Shown here in pieces: positions 12,899 through 22,660 of a DNA stretch of 64,000 bases (its first letter is position 1; every line of letters begins with the position of its first letter). The position numbers and the translations under genes are program-made. The notes below the pieces were generated by a model that saw only the letters and a program-made list of their open reading frames with translations, was not told where the DNA came from and made no database searches. The stretch spans positions 806,001-870,000 of the forward strand of contig SAXG01000016.1 in NCBI GenBank assembly GCA_012932865.1, given 5' to 3'. This DNA is from Amylostereum areolatum (Eukaryota; Basidiomycota; Agaricomycetes; Russulales; Stereaceae).

Positions 12899-15590
12899 AT
12901 GAGCTCGACGCTGTCCATGATCTCCCAAACCTGGCCGCCTAAGCCGAAATGGGGCACAGACGACATCCCGGATTTGAAGGGCAAGGTCACGCTCGTAACC
13001 GGTGCGTACGCATTGCTTTGTCTTGCGGAACGGTTCTGAAACGGGGCTTGGGGAATGAAGGAGGGTACTCGGGTGTTGGGAAAGAGACGGTCAAGGTGCA
13101 CGCCACTCTCCCTTTTTTGTGACGGACCTATTTATCAACGTGGGGATGGCGTCCAGGCTCTTCTTGCGCACAACGCGAAGGTCTATATCGCTGCGAGGAG
13201 CGAAGAGAAGGCGAAGGTCGCCATTGAGGATCTGAAGAAGGAGACGGGGAAAGAGGCCATCTTTCTCAAGCTTGATCTGGCCGATTTGCCGCAGGTGAGG
13301 AAGAGCGCGGAGGAGTTTCTTGGGTGCGTTTATTATCGCTGGCTGCGACTTGGGGTGGAGAGACAACGGCTGACTTGGTGCGCAGGAAGGAGAAAGAGTT
13401 ACACATCCTGTTCAACAACGCGTGAGCTCCGACGATTTCGTGCTTAGCGGCCACGGCAGCAGTGCACTGGGAGGTTCACGTCGTTGACCGTGTCATAGGG
13501 GTGTCATGTCATGCCCGATCGACCTTCTCACCGCGCAAAACTACGACATGCAATGCGGAACGAACGTCATCGGTATGTCCACCTTTTCCAACCGTCCCTG
13601 CCCGAGTTCGCTCATACGTGGTACCGTACGTACTAGGCCACCACTTCTTCACCAAACTCCTTCTCCCTGCCCTTTCCGCCGCCTTCGAGGCCTCAGGACA
13701 GAAGCCCCGCGTGGTGACCACGTCCTCGTCAGGCTCGACCATGCCGAGTAAGGCGAAGGTCGAGCTGTGGACGGACGTTCCGCAGCGGAAGAAGCGGGCG
13801 TCGTTCGATATGTACTGTCAGAGCAAGTTCGTAAGTGTGCTCTCTTCAGTTTATACTCTGGTCATGACGACGGACGTGCCGTAGGGGAACGTTGTGCAAG
13901 CAAAGGAGCTCGCGCGGAGGTATGGTGACAAGCTCGTGTCGACGAGCGTTAATCCTGGTGCGTGCTCTCCTCGACGGCCATCATGGACATGGTACTGACT
14001 CCATCGATGTATAGGCAACTTGAAGTCAGAGCTACAGCGCCACATGGAAGGCACTTTACAAGCCAAACTGGTCGTGCGTTGCAGGTCTTCTCATATGAGT
14101 CGCTTGCACTCATCCATCAGGCAAACCCTCATCTGTTAATTAGCATTAACTCGGACGTAATTCACGGTAATTAGCGGATTAGCAGAATTCGGTTCCCCCC
14201 CCATAATTTCGCGCAACATTTGCAGCTCATCCAAGCTAAAACTTGGCATCGGCGGCAGATCTTCCTCCAGAAGATCGGTACCCGATCCTTTCTAGTCCCT
14301 TTCGGCTGCTAATTTTGCTATTCACACAATTGGTACGAGATTATTCATGAAATACTCCATTACTATCTATTACTACGGTACGTCGACGCAGTACAGGATG
14401 TGAGAAATGGGTGATACAGGGATGCAGGTACTCGGATAGAAAAAGGCAGGGGGAAGAAAGAAGAGATAATGCTACAGTGACTCGGACGTGTGTGAATAGG
14501 ACACCGATATCATGTTCGCCAGCGCCTGATGCTACGACGCGGGTCAGCGTGCGAGAACGGAGGAGATACGACTTACTGACGAGCAAAGGATGACTTGGTC
14601 CTCCCATTGATTAACATGGATTCTAATACGTTGGTTAATGGCGGTGAAAAAAAGGAAGGGAGCGTGGGTGTGATGACGCTGAGGGTGTAGCGAATCTAGT
14701 GATGGTGCCGAGGGTGTCGCCGGTCCAGCAAGAAGGAGAGACTCTTGACAAGCTTCACTCGCTAAGAAAATGAGTACATCAGGGTTGAGGACGAGATGCA
14801 CGATGTGGGTTACGCACATTGGAGGTCCTAACCCACGGGCCTAGTCATACCATCCAAAGCAGACCATGTGCGACAACAGACATAGGAAGAAGGATGACAT
14901 GGCTTGTGGCAGGCGTTGAGTGCACAACAGGGCGAGCATGGTCGAGCGCGGTTGATGGCTGACTGCAGGCGGTCAAGGAGGGGAGGACCGGGAGGTCGAA
15001 GTGGTAGGAAGTAAGGTGAGCTGGCACTGGGACGATCAATGCGAAGTCGATTCGAGCTCCGACGGCGACGGCGCCTCGAGGCTCGACCCTGTTCTAAGTT
15101 CGTGCTCGAGGAGAGCCCATGGCTCTCCCTCGCTTGGCGCAAGCCCGATGTCGCCTCTGCTGGCTTGCACTAAAGGACGAGCTGAGGCACGACCGTCCAT
15201 CGAGGTGAGTTAGCTCTTGTTTTCTCCGCTTAACACGATTCACATGTCTCATATAACTGAGCGTTAAAAAACCTGGCTTTAGCAGGTGAGGGTTTCCCTG
15301 ATGTCCATCGCGTCTTTATTTCCAGGAATGTGCTTTACTTTATCCTGCATCGCTTGGTGCACTGACCCAGCTCTGGGCCGGGACCTCCCCCGAAGGCGCT
15401 GAATTCAACGGAAAGGTGCGTTATGCTTCTGGATTATGTGATGGCGAGCAAGACTCTGAACAATGTGCTGTGATACCCACAGTACCTGGTCCCATGGGCC
15501 CGCGTCGGAAAAGCGAATCCTGCCACGCAGGATCCTGAGGAGGGCGAGAAGTTGTGGGAGTGGCTTGAGGAGCAGTGTGCGAGATATTGA
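12899..15590 (+). CDS. Short-chain dehydrogenase/reductase (classical SDR, retinol-dehydrogenase-like)
   Basis: NAD(P)H-dependent oxidoreductase of unknown substrate. Start ATG 12899 (MSSTLSMISQTWPPKPKWG). Spliced exons give KGKVTLVTGGYSGVGKETVK (TGxxxGxG cofactor loop), ALLAHNAKVYIAARSEEKAK, DLADLPQVRKSAEEF, LHILFNNAGVM (NNAG motif), TSSSGSTMPSKAK, YCQSKF (catalytic YxxxK), VSTSVNPG, then GNLKSELQRHMEGTLQAKL. The frame continues at 15326 with ECALLYPASLGALTQLWAG and, after intron 15416-15482, ends ATQDPEEGEKLWEWLEEQ...Y with TGA at 15588-15590. The intron 14071-15325 is 1255 bp because it holds a 1183-bp transposon; without it and one duplicated target the intron would be about 64 bp, like its neighbours. 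About nine introns. Confidence 0.87.
14118..14139 (+). repeat. Left terminal inverted repeat of intronic transposon
   Basis: 22 bp, complementary to 15279-15300 with three mismatches. Confidence 0.75.
15279..15300 (-). repeat. Right terminal inverted repeat of intronic transposon
   Basis: 22 bp, complementary to 14118-14139 with three mismatches. Confidence 0.75.
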
Positions 15591-15916
15591 TATATAACTT
15601 TAACTCGACGGGTGTTTTGACGCGGTTAACGCAACCTAGCTGCCACATTCCGTGTTCGTTTACATATGAAGTTCGTGTTTTTCGGTTTATAAATTAGCTC
15701 TTCCGGCGTCGAGTTTCAATGCAGCAGTGTCATACACTTCAAAGTGTCGATTATAATACATAATCGAAACAAGTGCGTCTCCACGAATCTTCACCCGCAC
15801 CTGTGCGAGATCTCGAGCGACGCATGCTATGTTATCATCGGTAAGTGGACTGGATCAGGCCGGGAACCGCCACCCTTTCAGAGGGGTTTCCGTGTGCTTG
15901 ACGTTCTCAGATAACC
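15591..15916. other. Intergenic spacer between convergent SDR and F-box-type genes
   Basis: AT-richer 3' flanks (TATATAACTTTAACTC at 15589-15604; TTTATAAATTAGC at about 15688). No gene seen. Confidence 0.4.
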
Positions 15917-17509
15917 TCACGTCGTACTGTCGACCCCGTTAGTGAACAGCTCAGACCCAAGCAATCGACAAGGGCGGGAAACTCCCACCTTGGCGCGGTA
16001 TCCGCCCACAATCTCCCGCATCCGCCCGGGGAGTTCAACTTCGCGGTACATCTTGTCCATCTCCAGGCCACGGACGTCCTCAAAGACCACGCCGAGTCTA
16101 CCGAGACGCGCTTCGGTCTCCGGGGACCAGAGCGGTCGGGTATACAGGATGCGTTGAATCGGAGAGCCTTGCTCTCGTCGACGCTGGATGAAAAGCAGGA
16201 GTTCATCATCGACGAGATCCACAGCTTCGGCATCGAGACGGATATCGGCGAAGTCGAGACTCAAGGTTCGAAGGCGAGGGAGGAGCGCTTGCTCGGCCAG
16301 CGCGGCCAACGCGGTGGCGACGTCCGCATGGCTGAGGAGCAGCACCTCGACGGACGGAAATGCACGAAAAACGTACGCCCATTCCGCCATGGACTTCAGG
16401 TACATCGCGCTGATCAACCCATCGTCCAAAGAGACGGTACCTTCGATAGCCAGCCGCACGACGTGTTCGGTGATGGCTGCGATGGCGGGGGCGAGATACA
16501 CCCGCCACTGAGCACTTGAATCCGGACTGCGTCCGAATATAGGGACACGTTGCACAGGCACCGTGAACGCGGCGGTTTCCTGTCTGAAGCCACGCACGGT
16601 GAGATCGTCCTGTGCGACGTCGATCGGGGAGCGCGCGATGGCCACATCTGTAGGGGCAGGGAAGAAGTTGCAATTGACGAGGTTGGGTTCGACTTGCGAC
16701 GCTCGCCACATCGGCCTGCGGAACATATGCAGGGGGGCGTCGACGGAGATAGTGGCACAGGTGATGTTGGGTGCGTAGACGTATCGAAATACCCCGGATA
16801 GTACTTCGAGGGGCTTGACATCGTGTATGTATACCTCGCGGAGGCGAGTGAGCGGGATCTGCGGCCGGATGCCGGCACGGACGGTCTGTTCCTCGCCTGC
16901 CAGTGGGAAGACGAGGGCGAGGTACTCCAAGTTGGGCGCACGTGTAAAATAGTCAAGTAGGTCGGTCGGCGTCACATATTTAGGTGATTCGAGGTGGAGT
17001 GAGGTGAGGTTGGGGGAAAAGCACGTCGGCATCGGGATGATGAACGCGAGGAAGAGATCGGTGAGTTGATCGAGCACGGGAGGGAGGTAATTCTCGATCG
17101 ACGGTGCGGTGTCTTCTTCTTCTTCTGTCAATTCCTGTGCAATCTCTGACATGTTTCGGTGGGCCTTTCGGTTGAACGCGATGTGGAGCCTTTTGAGAGG
17201 CAGAGATCCCGAGTCGCCTCCCCGACCGCCGTGCGCTTTCAGGGGTGCGTCCACGCTGCGCGGATAGGTTTTGCAGTGGAGATGGAACGATTCAAGCTGC
17301 ATAATAACGGAATACGGCAGCTCGGAGAACCACTTTGAGAAGTTCGCGAGCGAGTGGTCTTCGGGGGCGTATACGTGCAAAGGAGTGGATGCGGACCGTT
17401 CAATCAACGCGCTGACGGTGGTGGGGCTGTCGTCGCCACGCAAGGTAGACCATAGCTCTGGCATCCCGAGTGCGACGACACGCCATCGTCGGCACACCTG
17501 CGATGTGTC
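15917..17509 (-). CDS. F-box/LRR-type protein (main exon; first exon uncertain)
   Basis: The large exon starts at the acceptor 17510-17511 with DTSQVCRRWRVVALGMPELW, which matches the second half of a fungal F-box (SQVCRRWR...ALxxPxLW). It continues as about 525 residues of irregular leucine-rich segments (LPLKRLHIAF; LDQLTDLFLAF; APNLEYLALVFPLAG; LPRLRTLSLDFADIRLDAE) and ends at 15917. This layout is typical of the many mushroom F-box proteins that act as substrate receptors of SCF ubiquitin ligases. Upstream exons are unclear: GRVPTELLI at about 17515-17545 looks like an F-box start but is in another frame and leaves the F-box short by about 20 residues. A start near 17735 (MQTLQPERLSS) is possible. 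Either the exon structure is not resolved or the F-box is damaged. Confidence 0.65.
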   Translation of the reverse strand, partial: DTSQVCRRWRVVALGMPELWSTLRGDDSPTTVSALIERSASTPLHVYAPEDHSLANFSKWFSELPYSVIMQLESFHLHCKTYPRSVDAPLKAHGGRGGDSGSLPLKRLHIAFNRKAHRNMSEIAQELTEEEEDTAPSIENYLPPVLDQLTDLFLAFIIPMPTCFSPNLTSLHLESPKYVTPTDLLDYFTRAPNLEYLALVFPLAGEEQTVRAGIRPQIPLTRLREVYIHDVKPLEVLSGVFRYVYAPNITCATISVDAPLHMFRRPMWRASQVEPNLVNCNFFPAPTDVAIARSPIDVAQDDLTVRGFRQETAAFTVPVQRVPIFGRSPDSSAQWRVYLAPAIAAITEHVVRLAIEGTVSLDDGLISAMYLKSMAEWAYVFRAFPSVEVLLLSHADVATALAALAEQALLPRLRTLSLDFADIRLDAEAVDLVDDELLLFIQRRREQGSPIQRILYTRPLWSPETEARLGRLGVVFEDVRGLEMDKMYREVELPGRMREIVGGYRAKVGVSRPCRLLGSELFTNGVDSTT

Positions 17510-17977
17510 CTGATCAGGAGCTCGGTGGGGACGCGCCCCGAGGCAGCACTTTCATCTGCGGTGAGGCGGTCAGTTTGCGAGCCTCTAGCTCAAGGATATT
17601 TGAAGGGTACTTACGGCGTACGTCCATCTGTTAATGAGTCGATACACGAGTAAGAGAGACGTGGGATGAGGACAAAGGTAGTCTCCGTGGCTGACCTTAC
17701 CAGAAGACAGTCGTTCTGGTTGTAAGGTCTGCATCAAATTTAGAGGCCTGCGAGAGAAGAGCCAGCCGAGCTTGCGAGGCGGAGAGCTTCTCTATAGGCT
17801 AGGATAGGGAGCGTTAGTCAGCGGCGGCGCGTGAAGCCGGAACGAAGGAAAGGCGAGACGCGTTGAGGAAATGAGTTCCCACGGTCCTCGTCTTTCCCCT
17901 CCTCGTACCTGCTCTCCCACGCTAGATATTTTTCATCGTACCTCGACAAATATCCGTTTTCATTCCACATCTTCGAC
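17510..17977. other. Region between F-box gene and tyrosine-recombinase element
   Basis: Holds possible first exons of the F-box gene (17520-17740) and the 5' untranslated end of the retroelement. I could not find a copy of this sequence downstream of the recombinase, so the split repeats expected for a Ngaro/DIRS element were not located. Confidence 0.35.
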
Positions 17978-19264
17978 ATGTCTGACTCAACAATGAACAC
18001 CGACAACGTTCCTGAAGTCCCTGGACTTCCCTCACCGGAGGTTGAAAGACAACACGGCCGTCATGCCGATAATGCCGTACACGTGGGGAGCAGCGGAGGC
18101 GTTAGCGTGGAATATGACGGAGAGGCAGAGCTAGGCCAGGGTCAGGGTATTCCTTTACCTGGAGCAGATCTCACGGACGCGCAGAGGGCGGCAGCAGACG
18201 CGGAGCTAATCGCGTTAGCGACGTACGCCAACGCCACGACTCAGGGTCGTGCCGATATGTGGCGCGTTTTCCAAGGACAGCTGCCAACGGAGCCTTCCCC
18301 GCCGCCGACGCCCAAGAGTGCAGACAAGCCGTTGTTCTCTATGGCGGACGAGGTGGACACGGAGATCGCCTTCGAGGCCGCGATTCCCGAAGACATAGCC
18401 CTGCTTGTGAAGACCGGCATCCGGCCCCCCCTTACCCTATTCACTACAGAAGGTCTTAGGACCATCGAAAGGAACGCGCTTACCCTTACGAAGAAGCGCT
18501 CCACCAAGAACGGCAACGTTCACGTCCTCGACATCTCCAACTTCCCAGATGAAGATCAGATGGACTTCGTCGCGTGGCAGGAAGGGTGGCGCGGCTACCT
18601 CCGTTTCCTCTCCGACCCGACGATCACAGACGCCGGCGTGTTCGATAGGTGGAGCTCGCACTACAATACGCTGATTTCTATGGAAGGGTTTAGCACGCCG
18701 GAGATCTTCGAGGCGGTTCTGAAACACGACATCGAAGAGCGTTCGCTCTATCACGCGAGGCCTTTCAAAGCCAATCAGCTGCACTGGCAGATGCGATTCA
18801 ATACAATCCAGGGCGTCATCTCTCGGAAGCAATTGAAGGAGATGCAGGACGCGATGCGCGCGTCATCGAGCGGCGTCGCGCGAGCTGGTAACTTTGCGGG
18901 CCCGCCTCGCTATACCCCTTACCCCGCAGCCCCGCCTGGCCGAGGTGGTCCGCCGTCGGCTCCCTTTCAGTCGGGCAAACCTTCCCCCCCTTTCCAGAAG
19001 TCTTGCCTCATGTGCGCCTCGGAAGGGCACCACGCGCGCGACTGCCGTACCAATAGAAACAGTGTTACCAGGCGTCCGGCCATTGCTAAGTGGGACCAAA
19101 ACCGAAACGCACTCACCGCGATTAACGGCCCGGATGAATTCTGTGCGCTTTGGAACTTCCGAGCCTCCTGCAAGACCACCCACCCCCCCCGTTTCAAGCA
19201 TATGTGCTGCTATTGCGGTAGTTCCAACCATCACGCGTTGTCGGGGGCATGCCGTCACGCTTAG
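17978..19264 (+). CDS. Gag-like protein of YR retrotransposon
   Basis: 428 aa from ATG 17978 (MSDSTMNTDNVPEVPGLP). It has an acidic/Gly-rich leader, a helical core (about residues 120-300: DFVAWQEGWRGYLRFLSDP; FDRWSSHYNTLISMEGF), a Pro/Gly-rich linker, and a CCHC knuckle CLMCASEGHHARDC at about 19008-19050 followed by a second cysteine/histidine cluster CCYCGSSNHH at the end. Likely binds element RNA. It overlaps the pol frame by over 100 bp. The frame is intact. Confidence 0.8.
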   Translation: MSDSTMNTDNVPEVPGLPSPEVERQHGRHADNAVHVGSSGGVSVEYDGEAELGQGQGIPLPGADLTDAQRAAADAELIALATYANATTQGRADMWRVFQGQLPTEPSPPPTPKSADKPLFSMADEVDTEIAFEAAIPEDIALLVKTGIRPPLTLFTTEGLRTIERNALTLTKKRSTKNGNVHVLDISNFPDEDQMDFVAWQEGWRGYLRFLSDPTITDAGVFDRWSSHYNTLISMEGFSTPEIFEAVLKHDIEERSLYHARPFKANQLHWQMRFNTIQGVISRKQLKEMQDAMRASSSGVARAGNFAGPPRYTPYPAAPPGRGGPPSAPFQSGKPSPPFQKSCLMCASEGHHARDCRTNRNSVTRRPAIAKWDQNRNALTAINGPDEFCALWNFRASCKTTHPPRFKHMCCYCGSSNHHALSGACRHA

Positions 19265-21355
19265 CCGCGTGGTCGACGGCCTCGACGTCCCATCATTCCT
19301 ACTCCGCAAATTCCCTGCAAATGTCGTTCCTTCTTCCCATTCCATCTTAGATCGCATCATCACGCCCTACAATTCGGAGGCGTTCCGTTCCTATTTGCAG
19401 CATTACGGACTCACCAATAGATTCCCTTTCCTCGCCCAGAAAATCAGTGAAGGTTTCCCGATCGGTATCTCGAATCAGAACCTTGGTCGTTCCATTGTCC
19501 CGCCCGCGCGCTTCTCGGAGGAGGATCCGTGGATCTCAGATTACCTCGTCGAGGAGGTAGAAGCGCAGCGCATGTCGGGCCCATTCTCCGGACGCCAAAT
19601 TCGTGAGTTAGTTGGCGGCGATTTCGCCGCGTGTCCCGTGCACGTCGTCCTATCCCTCGATGAGGAGGGACAAGAAACCAAACGAAGGCTCGTTCGCAAC
19701 ATATCCTTCAAGGGGAAGGACGGCTTCTCGGTCAATGACCTGACCGACAGCGATGACTTCCCAACAGAGTGGGGATCAGCCCCTGAAGTCGCAGAAATAG
19801 TGAGTGCTTCCTTCTTTGATTCGCGTTTCGATTGGCGCCGTCGTATGTCATTTTATTTTTACCTTTGACGTGGAGCAAGTGAGCTCGCGTCGGGCTGTCG
19901 TGCCGTGTACAGATCGCCGTCGAGCGAGGTTTTCATGCGTCGTCGTACGTGGCCGTCGTGCCAGGTTTTCATGCGTCGTCGTACACGGCCGTCGTGCCAG
20001 GTGCTCATGCGTCGTCGAACGCGGCCGTCGTGCCAGGTTTTCATGCGTCGTCGTACGCGGCCTTCGTGCCAGGTGCTCATGCGTCGTCGAACGCGGCCAT
20101 CGTGCCATTCTCTCAATACATCAATTCTGAGACAACGGTTTAGATCGCATCGGCGCCGCCGGGGGCGCAGGCAGCGACGCTCGATGTAGCAAAAGCCTTT
20201 CGGACGATCCCCGTGAGCCCGATCGACAAGAGGTTCATCGTGATGATGTTCCAATTGAAGTTCTGGGTCGATCACGTCGTCCCGTTCGGTTCCGCAACGG
20301 CGGCTGGGTTGCTCGGGGAGCTCGTCGACGCCCTCATGGCGATCTGGAGCAAAATGGAGATCGACGCCGCCAAGAAATGGGTGGATGACATCGTCCTTTT
20401 TCGTTTCCCTCGGCGCTCCGTAGTCGACGCGGGTGGGGTGCTCGTTTATGAGTACGTTTACGATCGCGCGATGGCCATGGCGGCAGTGGCGCCGTTGAAC
20501 GTTCCTTGGCACGAGGAGAAGGGCCAGGAGTTTGCGGACTCGTTTACCTATGTCGGGTTTCTTTGGAGGATCGCGGCTCGTTCAGTTCAGCTCACTGACA
20601 AAAAGCGGCAGAAGTACAAGCGTCGCATTGACGAGTTCATCCAAAAATACACACGCGCCCAAGCCCCGATCACGGTCGTCCTCAAACTCAATGGCTGTTT
20701 GTCACATGCCACCTTCGTGTACCCCCAAGGTCGCGCCTACCTCACAGAGCTGTCAGCGCTCACACGACAATTCGATTCTATGAAGGGCGGGCCCAGGCCG
20801 CTTTACCCCAAGCGCTCTTTGATCACGGCAATGAACTGGTGGTCCACCGTCCTTTCTAGACCCGACTTCTTTCGAACGATCCGGACGCGCGGTCCTCTGA
20901 CGGACCTCGGCATCTGGGTAGACGCCTCCTCGGGCTGGGGCGTGGGCGTTGTTTTCCGGGGGCGCTTCGACGCGTGGCAATGGAAGGACGGGTGGAACGA
21001 AGGGACGGGCCATAACATCGGATGGGGCGAGGCTATTGCCACGGAGATGGCGGTTCGGCTGGTGATGGAGTTGACGGACTTACGCGATGTGACTGTCCTC
21101 ATTAGGAACGACAATCAAGGCGTCGTCGGTTCCTTCGCAAAAGGTCGCTGCCGGAACTATATGGTCAACGAATGCATTCGGCGGGCCAAATGTTTGGGGA
21201 TGGAGAGGAACGTAGCGTTCCAGTTGGAGTACGTACAATCAGCGGCGAACCTGGCCGATCCCATCTCGCGCGGGGTGGCGGTCCCAGGCATGCAGCCCAT
21301 TTTCCCTCGCGTTCCTTTACCAGGTGCTCTCACCCACGCCTTTGTTGACCAATAA
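19134..21355 (+). CDS. Reverse transcriptase-RNase H of YR retrotransposon
   Basis: The frame opens well upstream inside gag; ATG 19134 (MNSVRFGTSEPP) is the first plausible start, but translation could also depend on gag. Exon 1 carries FLAQKISEGFPIGISNQN, DYLVEEVEAQRMSGPFS and VHVVLSLDEEGQETKRRLVR (RT fingers), up to EVAEI. A phase-0 intron 19800-20143 containing a minisatellite is needed to reach IASAPPGAQAATLDVAKAFR (first catalytic Asp), WVDDIVLF (20377-20400, the YxDD-type site with Trp) and FTYVGFLWRI. RNase H follows: GIWVDASSGWGVGVVF, GEAIATEMAVRL and VLIRNDNQGVVG. It ends at 21355, 1 bp before the recombinase ATG. Confidence 0.78.
19927..20106 (+). repeat. Minisatellite, five 36-bp units, inside the RT intron
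   Basis: Units start at 19927, 19963, 19999, 20035 and 20071, each AGGTTTTCATGCGTCGTC or AGGTGCTCATGCGTCGTC followed by an 18-bp half ending in CGTGCC. Two subtypes (TTTT...GTAC and GTGC...GAAC) are seen, in the order T,T,G,T,G. 36 is a multiple of three, so the array is open on both strands, but it lies between GT-AG borders that keep the RT frame. Confidence 0.9.
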
Positions 21356-21356
21356 G

Positions 21357-22660
21357 ATGTTCGCATCATTTTATGCGCAAGCACGTGCTAGCGCGTCTGA
21401 CGAGGCGGCGCGAGGACCAGCTGGACCTAGGATTCAGCAAATTCTCGCGCCTCTGCGCACCTCGGACGGACCAAAACCAAAACCTAGAAAACCAAAAGCG
21501 GGCAATGAGCTGTCCGTATCATCCTATCGACCACATGTGCTAGCCTGCGACCGCTCGCAAAGTTGGAAGAGTCCGTACAGAATTTCGTGGGAGGCACGCA
21601 AGCGGGCGCTCCTCGGGGATAGCGTGTTTGATCACAGGCGCAAGATCATGGTGGAGTCGGTGGAGCCGAAGGTCCGGGCATCTTACGGCGCTGGTTTGCT
21701 GCGCTTCCATCAATTCTGTGATGCCCCATAGAGTTGGCCGAGGTTTCCAGAATGCCCGCCTCGGATTCAATCCTCTCCGCCTTCGCCTCCACCGCCGCAG
21801 CCAAAGTTAGCTTGGGTGCCGCAAAGAAATGACTTTTAGGCGTGCACACATGGCACGACATTCACGGCGCGGACTGGGAGCAAGGGTTTCTGACGAAGCG
21901 CACGCTCTCGGGCGTCGCTAAGCTGGTGGTTCCATCATCAACCAGGGCCAAACGGTTGCCGATTACGTATGAGCATATTCTGGCCCTCCGTGATGGACTG
22001 GATCTCGATGACCCGAAGGACGCCGCCGCGTGGGCTGTCGCATCAATTGCCTTTTGGGGGTGTTGTAGGCTCGGGGAGCTCCTTATTCCCGGAGGCAAGG
22101 TGTTTGACGCGGAGCGTCACGTCGCGCGCGGCACAGACGCCAAGATTAAGTTTGCCTGCGCCGCTGGAGATTCCCTTCCCTACGCTACCTTTCAAATCCC
22201 GTGGTCGAAGACGAAGCTGCATACGGGTGCCGAGATTAAGCTTACAGATATCCCGGACGTGACGTCGCCAGTCCAAGCGTTGAGGAATCATATGCGCGTG
22301 AACGCGGACGTTCCGGATGGCGCTCCTTTGTTCGCTTACAAAGTCGCCGGCGGTTGGGAGCCGATGATCCAGCCCCACTTCATGAAGATTTGCAACGAGG
22401 TCTGGGTAGATGCCAAGATCGACTGCATCAAAACAGGGCACAGCTTTAGAATTGGAGGGGCAACGGAGTGGCTGTTGAGGGGTTTAGACCCGAATATGGT
22501 GGCGCAGCAGGGGCAGTGGGAATCGGACTCATTTCTGGTGTATTGGCGGAGGATGGAAGCGGTACTCCCGATTTACATCGGACGGACTTTTTATTCGGCC
22601 TCGACCGAGGCCGCGAAGAGGGCGATGGACTTGTACGCGACGCGTCATCATTTGTTTTAG
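21357..22660 (+). pseudogene. Tyrosine recombinase of YR retrotransposon, broken
   Basis: Starts at ATG 21357 (MFASFYAQARASASDEAARG), 1 bp after the RT stop. The N-terminal arm and core-binding domain run to HQFCDAP, where one base is missing at 21724-21727 (frame changes from 0 to 2). It continues IELAEVSRMPASDSILSAF and then meets an in-frame TGA at about 21829 in AKK-stop-LLGVHTWHDI, where the family has Trp. The catalytic domain is otherwise complete: the first Arg in GCCRLGELL (about 22060), HSFRIGGA (HxxR, about 22440) and a C-terminal Tyr region (VYWRRMEAVLPIYIGR). It would insert the circular cDNA by strand exchange. The two lesions make the copy non-functional unless they are sequencing errors. 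Confidence 0.8.

Larger units (their letters stand above)
14118..15300. mobile_element. Non-autonomous TIR DNA transposon (MITE-like) inside an SDR intron
   Basis: 1183 bp bounded by imperfect inverted repeats: 14118-14139 begins CAGGCAAACCCTCATCTG and 15279-15300 read in reverse begins CAGGGAAACCCTCACCTG (19 of 22 positions match). The flanking 8-mers TCATCCAT (14110-14117) and ATGTCCAT (15301-15308) agree at 5 of 8 positions, consistent with a decayed 8-bp target duplication. No open frame inside has family motifs, so it cannot move by itself. Superfamily uncertain; CAGG ends and an 8-bp duplication would suit KDZ- or hAT-like elements. Confidence 0.72.
17978..22660 (+). mobile_element. Tyrosine-recombinase retrotransposon (DIRS/Ngaro-like), degenerate
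   Basis: Order is Gag (zinc knuckle) - reverse transcriptase/RNase H - tyrosine recombinase, all on the plus strand, with no protease or DDE integrase. That combination defines YR retrotransposons; I see no methyltransferase domain, which favours a Ngaro-type over a DIRS1-type element. The recombinase is broken by a frameshift and a stop. Coordinates given are only those of the coding part; the true termini were not found and probably lie within 17510-17977 and 22661-23130. Confidence 0.82.

Noticed and set aside
14341..15213. Short open frames inside the intronic TIR element
   Set aside because: None exceeds about 100 codons, no transposase motif, and frames overlap on both strands.
19804..20189. 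Open frames through the 36-bp minisatellite on both strands
   Set aside because: A repeat unit divisible by three with few stop-like triplets is open in several frames; the RT frame requires the stretch to be an intron.
21717..21838. Treating the recombinase break as an intron (GTGATG...CTTTTAG)
   Set aside because: The stretch encodes conserved-looking core-binding sequence (SRMPASDSILSAF), so removing it would delete part of the domain; frameshift plus stop is the better reading.
17978..22660. Interpreting the tyrosine recombinase as a Starship captain or Crypton
   Set aside because: It directly follows Gag and RT-RNase H on the same strand, which defines a YR retrotransposon rather than a DNA element.
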